From a virus, in the IMG/VR virus record IMGVR_UViG_3300034736_000596, positions 1 through 21,400 of that record: a stretch of DNA of 21,400 bases; one strand, given 5' to 3'. This document shows, piece by piece, positions 13,412 through 21,400 of this stretch. Position numbers and translations under genes: made by a program. The notes under the pieces were generated by a model. The model made no database searches. It worked only from the letters and a program-made list of their open reading frames with translations, and had not been told where the DNA came from. Every line of letters starts with the position of its first letter. Position 1 is the stretch's first letter.

Positions 13412-14443
13412 TTAGGCTGCTAACGCTTCAGCCCTCTCATCGAGCATTTTAAGCACCTTACTCGCGTTTATGTGGGTGTAACGGCGAAGCATATTGATGT
13501 CTCTGTGCCCAGAGAACGTGGCCACAACCATGCTGTCAAAGCCCAACTCAAACAACCTAGATATGGCTTCATGCCGCAGATCGTGGTACCGCAAATCCTC
13601 CACCCCAGACCGCGCTACGCCTTTTCTAAACGCATGGGTTATAGACTTTGGGTTATCTGCAAATATACAGCTTGGATTACGCGGGTCGATTGGTTGCCGA
13701 GATATAATCTCTCTCGCCGCTGGCACTAAAGGGACAACCTCATCCCGCTTTTTTCTTGGGTGTTTACGGTCACGGATTATAATGCTCTTGCCGTCCTTGC
13801 TTAAATCCGCCCATCGAAGAGATCCGATCTCGCCAACGCGCATAGCGGTGGCTAGTGAGAACGCCACCCAATCCCGCACAGGCAAACTGGATTTAACATA
13901 ACTAAGGACTTCCTCAAGCTCTTCATCAGTTACACGACGATCCCGCTCGTCAGATGCAGCAATTACCCCAAACCTGTTGCAGTTATCGATGCACTTGCGG
14001 TACTCGCTAAATTTAGGCTTTGCGCCCCACATATTCTCGCCAGTCGATAAAACAACGCCGATATACATCATGTCTTTTTTTATCGTTGAGGCGCAGCAGG
14101 TTGCAGACCTTTGCAGCGCGAAAGCCATAAGCGTTTCGGCGGTGAGGTCTTTAAGTTTGTGGTGGCCAAGCTGATCTCTCAAGAAACCTAAGATGTGTGC
14201 TTTGCTGCGCCCAAAAGGTTTAATCGCGCCGATTTCTTTTGTGTACCTGTCGATAAGGCGACCAAAGCTTTGCTCATCTTCACGATAATCATTGGCGTTG
14301 ATCAGCGATTCAGTCTTCGCCATCCACGCTGTCGCCAGGGCTTTCTTTTTAAATGTTTTGGTGACGGGTTTTTGTTTTGGCCTTCGGACAACAGCCCGAA
14401 AAGTATCGCCATGTTTGCCTTCTCTCTTAACAATCATGCCCAT
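13412..14443 (-). CDS. Tyrosine-type site-specific recombinase (phage integrase)
   Basis: The 343-residue integrase has an N-terminal arm-binding part (about 1-55), a SAM-like core-binding domain (about 56-155) and a catalytic domain from about 170. Catalytic residues are all visible: R202 (TAMRVGEIGSLRW), K227 (RKHP), H287 and R290 (YHDLRHEA), H313 (FSGHRD) and nucleophile Y322 (RRYTHI). It should integrate and excise the phage chromosome. AGGTG before ATG 14443 supports the start; a second ATG two codons on is possible. A TTTGTAC box touches the start region and more lie upstream, suggesting that arm-binding by the protein may also affect its own promoter. Confidence 0.93.
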   Translation of the reverse strand: MGMIVKREGKHGDTFRAVVRRPKQKPVTKTFKKKALATAWMAKTESLINANDYREDEQSFGRLIDRYTKEIGAIKPFGRSKAHILGFLRDQLGHHKLKDLTAETLMAFALQRSATCCASTIKKDMMYIGVVLSTGENMWGAKPKFSEYRKCIDNCNRFGVIAASDERDRRVTDEELEEVLSYVKSSLPVRDWVAFSLATAMRVGEIGSLRWADLSKDGKSIIIRDRKHPRKKRDEVVPLVPAAREIISRQPIDPRNPSCIFADNPKSITHAFRKGVARSGVEDLRYHDLRHEAISRLFELGFDSMVVATFSGHRDINMLRRYTHINASKVLKMLDERAEALAA

Positions 14444-14444
14444 T

Positions 14445-14744
14445 TTTGTACACCTTTTAATAAATTCAGGTGTAGTATATCGCGGTAAACGTAGCGTTGA
14501 CAGGGATGTTGGAGTTATTTATTTGTACATCAATTTGTACAGTAGCAAAAAGCACGAAGGTGTACGAAAATGATTAATCGTTATAAATCAATAGGTTACA
14601 TGATGTTTTAAAATGTCCTAAAATTGACACAAATTACTCTAAGTCATTGATAATTAACAGGAAATTGTATATTGATCCGATTCCCGATCGGGATAACTCC
14701 TATATAAATCAATGACTTAGAAGCTGTTTGTACTACTTTTGTAC
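14445..14744. other. attP-like region with arm-type repeats
   Basis: This non-coding stretch upstream of the integrase carries five exact TTTGTAC boxes in one orientation: 14445-14451, 14522-14528, 14534-14540, 14727-14733 and 14738-14744. Four form pairs spaced 12 and 11 bases. Between the pairs lie a 13-bp perfect inverted repeat (CTAAGTCATTGAT at 14639-14651, its complement at 14708-14720) and the palindrome TCCCGATCGGGA (14682-14693). Paired direct repeats around a central symmetrical core beside an integrase gene are the usual anatomy of a tyrosine-recombinase attP. The exact crossover cannot be seen without the host site. Confidence 0.6.
14639..14720. repeat. Inverted repeat around a central palindrome (putative att core)
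   Basis: CTAAGTCATTGAT (14639-14651) and ATCAATGACTTAG (14708-14720) are exact reverse complements, 56 bases apart. TCCCGATCGGGA (14682-14693) is a perfect palindrome inside. The right arm and palindrome recur as an inverted copy at 97-156. Confidence 0.75.
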
Positions 14745-14750
14745 TCCCTT

Positions 14751-16976
14751 TTATAGTGGGGATAAAAACTCGCTTCCTGTCCGAACAATATCCCTTGGCA
14801 AACCTTTATCCATGTAATTACCCCCTGTTGCACTGCCTAGATAGGGTAAATCGTACAGGTTAGGTATTCTCCTATCGCTTCCCGATAAATTCAAGACCGC
14901 ATTTATCTGATCAGATGTCAAAAAGTTTATTCCATCTACTACGGCACGGTTAATTCCCGACATGGTTTCTAGTGCCACGTCGGCTGTATCTTTCAATATT
15001 CCGTCTTGTTGCGGCTTGGCAGAGCTGGCCTGTGCCTCCCCTGGAGAGAACAACGCACCAGCGCCGACAGCCAAACCGCCTTGAGCGAACAACGGCAGAC
15101 CCTTTTTAACACGGTCACGCATCTCAGGGGTAATGTCGATTGAGTGTACGGTGTCAGTTCTAGGTTTTGGCTGATACATAGCTAACAATTCATTGTAACG
15201 ATCATGTGTAGCAGAAGTGTCATCACCATTATAGATTTCATCTCTTAGCCTAAGAAGTTCTTCACGATCACTAGCGGAAGCAATCTCAGTTTTAGAAGGT
15301 GTTTTACCAAGTAACTCGCTCTGACCAACCTTAACGCCATCCTGCTTTACTAACTTGCCAAGCGCGTTAGGTAGTGTGCGGTCATAAAACTGCTTCATAC
15401 CCTCACCGCCTACACTGAGGTCTTGTCCTGCAAGCACTCGCGCAGAGCCAGAAGCTGTGTCAGTAAGCGGTTGGTCTACCAATGACTTAGCGGCATCTTT
15501 ACCAATCAAGTTAGGCAGTTCATCTAAGGATTCTATAGACTCCATAATCACTGGGGTATTGTTCTTGTCAAAAGCAGAGACTGTAAATCCGTCTCGCTCA
15601 TTACCGCCCAAGCGCACCTCGTTTATCTGCTTACTTAAATCATAACGATCAGCCTGCTGGCGGCCAGTGGTAATAGCCAACTTATTGTAGTCACCCTCTG
15701 CCGCCTCAAGTAGCCCACGCTTCATAGCTAGGTTGTACCAAGACGATTTGTCATCGGTCTTGAACGGCGCGTCAGGCACACCATCGTGCATAGGATCAAG
15801 CTCGGCTCTCAGCATTTGCATTTCTGATTGCGCTTGCTCGTGAGCAGCCCCCGGTCTCACCCCATTCTGTTTTAAGTAATCTTGTTGAAATGCATCGTCC
15901 AGTTCTATTTTCGCTGCCCGTAAACTGTCACGGGTGGTTCCGATTGCCTCAGAGTGATCCAGTAACGGAAAATCCTCTGCTTTTTGACGAGCCGCTCTAA
16001 ATGCAATTCGTGCGCTTTCGACCGCGCTGCTTAAATCTGGAGCATTTAGCTGACCCCAATTGAATCCGGCGTCGATACTAGTCTCGTCTAAAATGAGGTT
16101 TAACCTTGTCTGCTCACTCCTCAAGTCCTCATATTCGGCCTTATTAACATATCCCCGATCTCCCCCCGTTTGATGCCAATCGGACTGCGCTTCTTCAATC
16201 AACAGGGTCTTGTTGCCGTCAGCATCTACCCGATCTTTCATTCTTAAATGTGCAAGGATATTTGGCTCGTCAAAGTGGCTGCTATTGATAAATGGTTCTG
16301 GAAGGTTGGCTTTCTGCCTTGCAAGCTCATCTCGTCTTTCTATAAGTTCTTTAGCCCCGTATATATATTTGCCAGCCGCTTCATCACTTAGCGGCTTTCC
16401 GTCTTGGAAATCCCTTAGTTCTCTGTTTACTCTCTGATAGTTGTCATAGTTTTCTTTGGTGTTGTCACCACCAATAAACTTATCCGCTTCTCTTTGCATA
16501 TCTTCTGCTACGTTTAGCAACGCACTCTGATCATTTCTTAATGCGACTTTTGCATCTCCAATCTGACCGTTCAATGAATTAAGCTCATCAAATAACCCCG
16601 CTGAACTGTTATCTTGCAGCAGCAACTCACGGTAGTTATCACCACCTTCTAGGGTGTAATCTCCGAATTTGGTGCCGCGCCGGTAGCCTTCCGCGTTGCT
16701 TAACAATGTCTCTTTAATCTGTACTTGGTTCTCGTTGATGAACTGCTGAACCTCTTCCTTGGTAATGTCTTTGCGATCACCAAAGTGTTCGTCAAAGCCC
16801 ATAGCCTTCAACTCGTCAGGCTTGACCTGCCCTTTGCCTATCAGATCATTCTTAAACCCGTCAGCGTTACCAGTTTTGCGTTGAAGATTTTCAGCCGATC
16901 TTGCCGCCTGACTGAAAAAACGAGACGTTTCAATGGCATCAGCGGCTATATCAAAAATAGAACTGGCTCTGGACAT
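14751..16976 (-). CDS. Large virion-interior protein with polyvalent-protein-associated domain
   Basis: This 741-residue protein contains the pattern NILAHLRMKDRVDADG, LLIEEAQSDWHQ, DAPFKTDDKSSWYNLAMKRGLLEAAEG, TTGRQQADRY and GMKQFYDRTLPNALGKLV. That pattern occurs in large polyvalent phage proteins thought to be packaged in the virion and injected. A small hydrophobic stretch (LAVGAGALF, about residue 645) follows. The rest is helical and charged. It is the last gene of the leftward virion operon, starting 5 bases after the preceding stop, with GGAG 9 bases before the ATG. No terminator follows; transcription would run into the att-like region. The enzymatic role of the domain is not known to me; injection is inferred. 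Confidence 0.65.
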   Translation of the reverse strand: MSRASSIFDIAADAIETSRFFSQAARSAENLQRKTGNADGFKNDLIGKGQVKPDELKAMGFDEHFGDRKDITKEEVQQFINENQVQIKETLLSNAEGYRRGTKFGDYTLEGGDNYRELLLQDNSSAGLFDELNSLNGQIGDAKVALRNDQSALLNVAEDMQREADKFIGGDNTKENYDNYQRVNRELRDFQDGKPLSDEAAGKYIYGAKELIERRDELARQKANLPEPFINSSHFDEPNILAHLRMKDRVDADGNKTLLIEEAQSDWHQTGGDRGYVNKAEYEDLRSEQTRLNLILDETSIDAGFNWGQLNAPDLSSAVESARIAFRAARQKAEDFPLLDHSEAIGTTRDSLRAAKIELDDAFQQDYLKQNGVRPGAAHEQAQSEMQMLRAELDPMHDGVPDAPFKTDDKSSWYNLAMKRGLLEAAEGDYNKLAITTGRQQADRYDLSKQINEVRLGGNERDGFTVSAFDKNNTPVIMESIESLDELPNLIGKDAAKSLVDQPLTDTASGSARVLAGQDLSVGGEGMKQFYDRTLPNALGKLVKQDGVKVGQSELLGKTPSKTEIASASDREELLRLRDEIYNGDDTSATHDRYNELLAMYQPKPRTDTVHSIDITPEMRDRVKKGLPLFAQGGLAVGAGALFSPGEAQASSAKPQQDGILKDTADVALETMSGINRAVVDGINFLTSDQINAVLNLSGSDRRIPNLYDLPYLGSATGGNYMDKGLPRDIVRTGSEFLSPL

Positions 16977-16981
16977 CCAAA

Positions 16982-17506
16982 TTACTCCGCTAACATAGCT
17001 GGGTTATAGTCAAACTCTTGAGCCGGCTCGTACAGATAACCGCTGTCGTTGTTGGTGTTGGTGTCTGCCTCTAGCGCGTCTATCTCATCTAACTCCGGCG
17101 CTTGTGACGGTGCGGGTTTCGTTTGAATCATTGACGGTTGTGTAGGCATCTGCGCCAGCGGGGGCATCGATCCAAATGCCTCAGAGCCACCACGGAGCAT
17201 ACCCGCCATCGGGTCTGATATACCCGCCTGCGACATTACACCCTGCATCTGGCCGGTTGCGTCTGCGTAATTAGAACCACCCGCCTGCGCTTGAGAGTGG
17301 TGTTGCATTCCCCCACTCCCACCAAAATTGTTAAACTCTTTACTCTCGCCCATTTTTACCGCTTTGCCTAACGCGCTGTTGTTAAAAGAATCAGAGATGT
17401 CACCTAAAGGGCTTGATGCAAAGGCGCTATCCATTGCTGTTTCTAAGGCAGCAGTCTTTGCAGCTATGGCTGATGAGGCACCCGATATTAAAGCTAATAA
17501 ACTCAT
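16982..17506 (-). CDS. Low-complexity virion-associated protein
   Basis: The 174-residue product has an alanine-rich N-terminus (LLALISGASSAIAAKTAALETAM) that could form an amphipathic helix. A Gly/Gln/Ser/Met-rich middle and a Pro-rich, then acidic C-terminus follow. Such composition is common in small internal or ejection proteins of short-tailed phages. Its start overlaps the stop of the upstream 669-residue gene as ATGA, and it is followed by the 741-residue gene after 5 bases, so it belongs to the same virion block. No family recognised; function unknown. Confidence 0.6.
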   Translation of the reverse strand: MSLLALISGASSAIAAKTAALETAMDSAFASSPLGDISDSFNNSALGKAVKMGESKEFNNFGGSGGMQHHSQAQAGGSNYADATGQMQGVMSQAGISDPMAGMLRGGSEAFGSMPPLAQMPTQPSMIQTKPAPSQAPELDEIDALEADTNTNNDSGYLYEPAQEFDYNPAMLAE

Positions 17507-19512
17507 TCTTCTAACGCTCCTTTGTTTTCAGTTTTACTAAAGTCACCAAAGCCGTCTGACCAAGCGTCATAAACATTTTGTAAGCCGTTGTTTATGGCAA
17601 TTCTTTTACCCGCAGCTTTCCACTTTTTAACAGCGACCTTTGACGCATCAACGGGGGCGTTACGCAACCAACCTGTAAAAGCATTGGACTGAATACCTTT
17701 AGATGCCAGGTACTGTGTTAACACATAAATTGCACCACCAATTGCAGGAACAACGTCACCTGACGCTAGAGACGCTACGGCTGTACCAGCACCGGCGAGA
17801 GCCTCCCCTGCTTGTATCTGCGTGCCAGAGTTGGAGTTGTTTACCATGCGCTCTACATCGCGGGTACTTTCCGCAAACGTCCTCATGTCAGCCAAAATAA
17901 TCCTAGAGTCTTGATTAAGAAATATCTCTTGAGCCTCATCTGACATCTTTGATGATTGAGTCAACACCCGTGACGGAGACAACTGATCACCAGTAGCGTT
18001 TTGGTTGCGGCCAGTTGCCTGACCTATGTCATCGAACATACTTGAAGACACAGCGTTGAAATCGCCTTCATCTAACACACCTGATTCTCTCAACTTTGCT
18101 GCGGTTTGGGGTTTATTCATTAGCCCGCTTACACGCTTGGTAGCATCTGCGGGGTCAATCCAAATCCCATTATTCATCATAAATGGCTCCACAAACTTCT
18201 CTTGGATATCCATACCTACTTTATAATGGTCGTTAAACTTTCTAGCTACGTCACCGACAGCGCCGCCCATCTTATCGGCGGCCCCAAACTTATCCAATGT
18301 CATGGCTTTATATATTTGCTTTAACTCACCTTGCGTAACATCCCCAATAGATTCGTTGTCCTTAATCATTCCACCAATACGAGTGCGAAGTGCGCTTAAC
18401 GCTTGGTAAGAGATTTGCTGATTCTGAGCCTCAAAGGCTTCAGACAATATTTGTGGATAAGAATCTTTTATTAGCTTTTGAAATGCGGGGTCGCTTTTAA
18501 ATGCGTTAGCGTACTGCTTCAATAAAGTCACAGTCTCATCCGCGCTAACCATCGTCCCTGGAGGTATCATTTCGGCAAGCTCATCAGCTAATGTTTTCGA
18601 TGTGTCTATAAACTGCGCTTGGTATGCCTTACCTTTTTCTAGTAGCTGCATACCCGCACTTGTTGGAGTTTGCTTGCCACCAAGCGAAGCCTGGAAATCA
18701 GTAACGATACGACCGAAACCATCAAGCATCTCGTCGTAACGCTTCTGCCAAGCATCAACAGTAACCATAGACTTTTGCTGCACAGCATCAAGGATACCGA
18801 TCATCTTATTACCCACCACTCCCGCTGTAGGTGCAATATCGTACTTATTTAAAACATCTTGTATTCTATCGTTAGTAGACGACAAAAAAGCGCGCACTGG
18901 GGGGGCTAGTTTATTACCCAATTTTCCAAGTGCTTCGGGTATAGGTAAAGCGTCCACAACAGCATTAAAGGTTGCGTCTCCCGCTCTTTCCCCAACGTCA
19001 CGAGAGTCTATGCCGCCAAGCGCACCTCTCACGGACATCTCATACAATTCATTAGCCGCAGACGCTCCAACTCCAGCCGCTGCAAATGCACCAGGGCCAG
19101 TTACTGCTGTCGGTACTGTCGCTAATGCGCCGCCCATAATCTCTGGGACAATGCCAAAGTTCTCAGCAAGGTCACCTGTTATTGTGTCCATCCGCAGAAA
19201 CCCTTCAGGGTTATATATAGTGGGCCTTTGCTCTTTACGATCAAAAAATGCGTAGTTGTCATCACCAACAGGCATTGCTTCTGGATAGTGTCTTCTAAGG
19301 TTAGTAAGTTTATCCTTGTCATCCGAAGCACCGACCAACATACGAGTGGTCATCGGCGCACCCTTATCGCTCAAAGCGTCTCGGGCTGTGTTTGCGGGGT
19401 TGTAGTTGGGGGATGCGCGCCTTGCTTTTTCCGCGTAGAGGGCAGCGAGTTCGTGATTTTCGTTTGACGCAGCGGCATCCATTCTCGATAAAATGTCTTT
19501 TAGGTTGTCCAT
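17503..19512 (-). CDS. Internal virion / ejection-type protein
   Basis: This 669-residue protein is mostly helical. It has two glycine/alanine-rich hydrophobic regions that could insert in membranes: about residues 120-155 (IMGGALATVPTAVTGPGAF and on) and 575-605 (ALAGAGTAVASLASG, IGGAIYVLTQYLA). Long charged helices lie between. This is the profile of internal core or ejection proteins that build a DNA conduit through the cell envelope, although no sequence family is firmly recognised. It lies between two other virion proteins with a 2-base gap upstream and an ATGA overlap downstream; GGAGG is 12 bases before the ATG, with a closer AAGG. Ejection role is inferred. Confidence 0.6.
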   Translation of the reverse strand: MDNLKDILSRMDAAASNENHELAALYAEKARRASPNYNPANTARDALSDKGAPMTTRMLVGASDDKDKLTNLRRHYPEAMPVGDDNYAFFDRKEQRPTIYNPEGFLRMDTITGDLAENFGIVPEIMGGALATVPTAVTGPGAFAAAGVGASAANELYEMSVRGALGGIDSRDVGERAGDATFNAVVDALPIPEALGKLGNKLAPPVRAFLSSTNDRIQDVLNKYDIAPTAGVVGNKMIGILDAVQQKSMVTVDAWQKRYDEMLDGFGRIVTDFQASLGGKQTPTSAGMQLLEKGKAYQAQFIDTSKTLADELAEMIPPGTMVSADETVTLLKQYANAFKSDPAFQKLIKDSYPQILSEAFEAQNQQISYQALSALRTRIGGMIKDNESIGDVTQGELKQIYKAMTLDKFGAADKMGGAVGDVARKFNDHYKVGMDIQEKFVEPFMMNNGIWIDPADATKRVSGLMNKPQTAAKLRESGVLDEGDFNAVSSSMFDDIGQATGRNQNATGDQLSPSRVLTQSSKMSDEAQEIFLNQDSRIILADMRTFAESTRDVERMVNNSNSGTQIQAGEALAGAGTAVASLASGDVVPAIGGAIYVLTQYLASKGIQSNAFTGWLRNAPVDASKVAVKKWKAAGKRIAINNGLQNVYDAWSDGFGDFSKTENKGALEE

Positions 19513-19514
19513 CC

Positions 19515-20891
19515 TTATTTGGCCTCCAACTGCATTATGCGGTCGTTTAAACTGATATCATCTAGCTGCGTGAAATTAAAAGTTCCGGCCTGCCCACCCG
19601 AAACATCTGTTGTTACTTCGGGTACGAGACCGGGTCTAGCAAGCAGCGGTGGGACATCTTTAGGTAACACCTGCGGGACATCGTTAGTTACGACCGGCGG
19701 GAAGAACGGCGTGGCTTGTTTGAACTCTGGTATTTTTAAACCTTCCCCAAGGAAGTTATTGACCATCCTCTCATCGCCATAGCCCAGCATTTCCATATTA
19801 CCTATCGCGTCTTTACGGTATCGCTCGTATGACTTCGCATAGGTTTTCATCAAATCAGTCGCGTATCCTCGCATTTGCTCACGCACTTTTTCCGGTAGAA
19901 CCTCTCCCTTGGCGTATGCTTTTTCCAGATTTTTCATGTTTTCCCAAACACCGCCAGCGTTAGCCGCAACTTTAAACTCACTATCTCTGACCACAGATCG
20001 AGGATCGAGAGATTTCATAAAACTAAAGATTGCTGCAATGTCACCAATACCGCCGTAATTGCCGGATAGCGCAGTCATCATCCGACTATAGTTTCCGTAA
20101 GCCTCTGCGGTTCCTTCTGCCAACGTCTTAAATCTAGTTCCGACATCGTCAAACTTAGTAAACAATGCGGTTGGAAGAATTCTGTTAGTACCATCATTAA
20201 TTGGGAAAGCCTTTTGCTGTTGAACGTCAAGCATGTTTTGCAATTCTTGCTGCGATTCTGGGGTTCTATCGTTGTACAAATTAAGCAGGCCGTTAGCTGC
20301 TGCAAAATCCCGCAAACCTTTCTGGTTAGCGCCAGCTGGTTGGTTCATATCAAAAAGCTGCTTGTCGCGTGTAACTCTGTTCGTGTTGAGGGTCTCTACT
20401 TTAGCTAATCGGTTATCTCTTGCTTTAAGCAACTTGTCATACATATTCACGCGCAAAGCTTCGGACTCACGCATTTTCTGTTTATAACCAGCGTCCACCA
20501 TTGCGGAAGGGTCATACTTTGTAGTGTCTTCACCACTCAGCCAGAAGAGGGGCGACAAGAACAAACGCCCTGCATCAGCAAGCGTGTCGCCAACTTTAAA
20601 AAGAGTACTGTTCTTTGTGTCTTGGTATTCTTGCTGTAATCTCTGCTGGCGCTCGGACTCTTTCTGGTCGTAATGCTCTACAAGCCTCCGACTTGGGGTG
20701 ACCATGTTGCCTGGATTATTTTTATCCGGCACAAAGCCAGCCCGCTCATGGAGACTTCGGTCGGTATCGTTAACAGGTATCGCTGGGAGGTTATTAATCT
20801 CATCGGTAATGAAACTGTCATACCTTCTATCTGACAGAACACCTTCAGTAGTGCCTCGATCAGATAGTGAGTCGAAATATTTATTTGGCAT
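19515..20891 (-). CDS. Phage virion structural protein
   Basis: The 458-residue protein contains GDIAAIFSFMKSLDPRSVVRDSEFKVAANAG at about residues 285-315. This motif recurs in many tailed-phage structural proteins of unknown exact role. The N-terminal half has a long charged, glutamine-rich helical segment (about 75-100) likely to form a coiled coil. The C-terminal 80 residues are proline-rich (PFFPPVVTNDVPQVLP) and look flexible. AAGGAG lies 8 bases before the ATG, one of the best ribosome binding sites in the window, in keeping with an abundant virion protein. The next gene starts 2 bases after its stop. Confidence 0.65.
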   Translation of the reverse strand: MPNKYFDSLSDRGTTEGVLSDRRYDSFITDEINNLPAIPVNDTDRSLHERAGFVPDKNNPGNMVTPSRRLVEHYDQKESERQQRLQQEYQDTKNSTLFKVGDTLADAGRLFLSPLFWLSGEDTTKYDPSAMVDAGYKQKMRESEALRVNMYDKLLKARDNRLAKVETLNTNRVTRDKQLFDMNQPAGANQKGLRDFAAANGLLNLYNDRTPESQQELQNMLDVQQQKAFPINDGTNRILPTALFTKFDDVGTRFKTLAEGTAEAYGNYSRMMTALSGNYGGIGDIAAIFSFMKSLDPRSVVRDSEFKVAANAGGVWENMKNLEKAYAKGEVLPEKVREQMRGYATDLMKTYAKSYERYRKDAIGNMEMLGYGDERMVNNFLGEGLKIPEFKQATPFFPPVVTNDVPQVLPKDVPPLLARPGLVPEVTTDVSGGQAGTFNFTQLDDISLNDRIMQLEAK

Positions 20892-20902
20892 TTATATTCT
20901 CC

Positions 20903-21400
20903 TTAACCGAATCCAAAGCCGCCAGACTTACTCGACCCGCTACTGTTAGATGTTGCAGTGCTTAGATTATTCGGCGCTCCGACTACACTGTTATAGAAAT
21001 TCAGCGAGTTGTATGGCGCCATGCCCTGCTGATACTGATTGGCAAGCAGTTGCTGCTCGTATGCGCGTTGCTGATCACCAGCGCCCGCAGCCATACCAAT
21101 GCCTGTGTTCATCATTCCTTGGCCCGCCTGCATGTTACTCACGCCCTGCGCGCCAAGGTTCTGAGCCATACCGGCACCGAACTGTTGATTCTGCACGTTA
21201 TTGTTGTAAGCGTTAGCGCCAACACCTGTCCCAAACTGACGGGCTGAGTTGTACGCCCCTTGATTTCCCATAGCGGCCTGCTGACTTCTGCCTAGGTTGC
21301 CGGCTAGTTGAGACGCGCCCATATTGTAGCCCTGGCTCATTGCGGCGTTCTGTGCGCCCATATTGGCGCTGTTAGCCTGCTGACCAAATCCAGCGTTCTG
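20903..21400 (-). CDS. Gly/Gln/Asn/Ala/Met-rich virion protein, 5' end beyond window
   Basis: The frame is open to the right edge of the window: the 13 codons from 21400 to 21362 continue the same composition, so the first ATG inside (21361) is probably not the start. The visible 165 residues are dominated by G, Q, N, A and M in short irregular repeats (AQNLGAQGV, MQAGQGMMNTG), ending in a Ser/Gly tail (SGSSKSGGFGFG). Proteins of this kind sit beside the internal core genes of many short-tailed phages and are presumed structural. The exact role is unknown. The gap to the next gene is 11 bases. Confidence 0.65.
   Translation of the reverse strand, partial: QNAGFGQQANSANMGAQNAAMSQGYNMGASQLAGNLGRSQQAAMGNQGAYNSARQFGTGVGANAYNNNVQNQQFGAGMAQNLGAQGVSNMQAGQGMMNTGIGMAAGAGDQQRAYEQQLLANQYQQGMAPYNSLNFYNSVVGAPNNLSTATSNSSGSSKSGGFGFG

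Noticed and set aside
124-14651. A 14.5-kb phage satellite (PICI-like island with int, AlpA-like protein, primase and terS) between direct copies of TAAGTCATTGAT
   Set aside because: The segment encodes a full DNA polymerase, SSB and helicase set, which satellites normally lack, and phage virion genes continue immediately beyond it in the orientation expected for a single phage. The more extensive copy of the block is inverted.
1-21400. tRNA genes that might mark the integration site
   Set aside because: No cloverleaf with a T-arm GGTTCGA-type loop and CCA-proximal stem was found by eye; a covariance search would settle it.

Overview
The window looks like about half of a temperate, tailed bacteriophage (or prophage) of a proteobacterium, probably a gammaproteobacterium. 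The evidence is a tyrosine integrase, two small DNA-binding regulators, a PrtN/AlpA-like protein, a complete phage replication set, a terminase small-subunit-like gene and a block of large virion-interior proteins. Promoters are sigma70-like. A podovirus-like particle is an inference from the run of internal virion proteins; no portal, capsid, tail or lysis gene lies in view. No tRNA or rRNA gene and no CRISPR array was seen.

Layout. (1) 1-170: short non-coding edge with a GC hairpin and an att-like block. (2) 171-551, minus: terminase small subunit with its own promoter. (3) 600-1231: non-coding control region with AT-rich DNA, GGTTA-type repeats and four helically phased palindromes; candidate origin or packaging/regulatory region. 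(4) 1276-3304, minus: accessory operon of six small genes, led by a tandem operator and ended by a terminator. (5) 3457-6251, minus: Cro/YdaS-like regulator, primase-polymerase/helicase and a zinc-ribbon protein, ended by a terminator. (6) 6252-6389: divergent control region with two near-identical inverted operators and overlapping face-to-face promoters. (7) 6390-12025, plus: Cas4/RecB-like nuclease, ssDNA-binding protein, small basic protein, family A DNA polymerase, VRR-NUC nuclease and SNF2-type helicase. (8) 12031-13362, plus: regulator with its own promoter and operator, PrtN/AlpA-like protein and a DUF3310 protein, closed by a bidirectional terminator. (9) 13412-14443, minus: integrase, followed by an attP-like region to 14750. 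(10) 14751-21400, minus: five tightly packed virion genes, the first cut by the window edge.

How it works together. Two divergent operons encode an almost self-sufficient replisome: priming and unwinding leftward, polymerisation, ssDNA coating and nuclease/helicase processing rightward. The 13-bp operator CAAC-N5-GTTG recurs in most intergenic promoter regions of the early half, usually with its GTTG arm inside a TTGAC(A/T) -35 box, so one repressor probably controls the whole early half. The late genes run leftward. On a circular map they would be continuous with the terminase gene at the left edge, with terL, portal, capsid and tail genes in the part not shown.

Most notable are the dispersed operator set, the symmetric overlapping promoters at 6307-6339, an att-like block present twice in inverted orientation (97-156 and 14686-14744) around the replication/lysogeny module, the phased palindrome array at 990-1063, and an over-represented strand-biased word CCGCACAGG.
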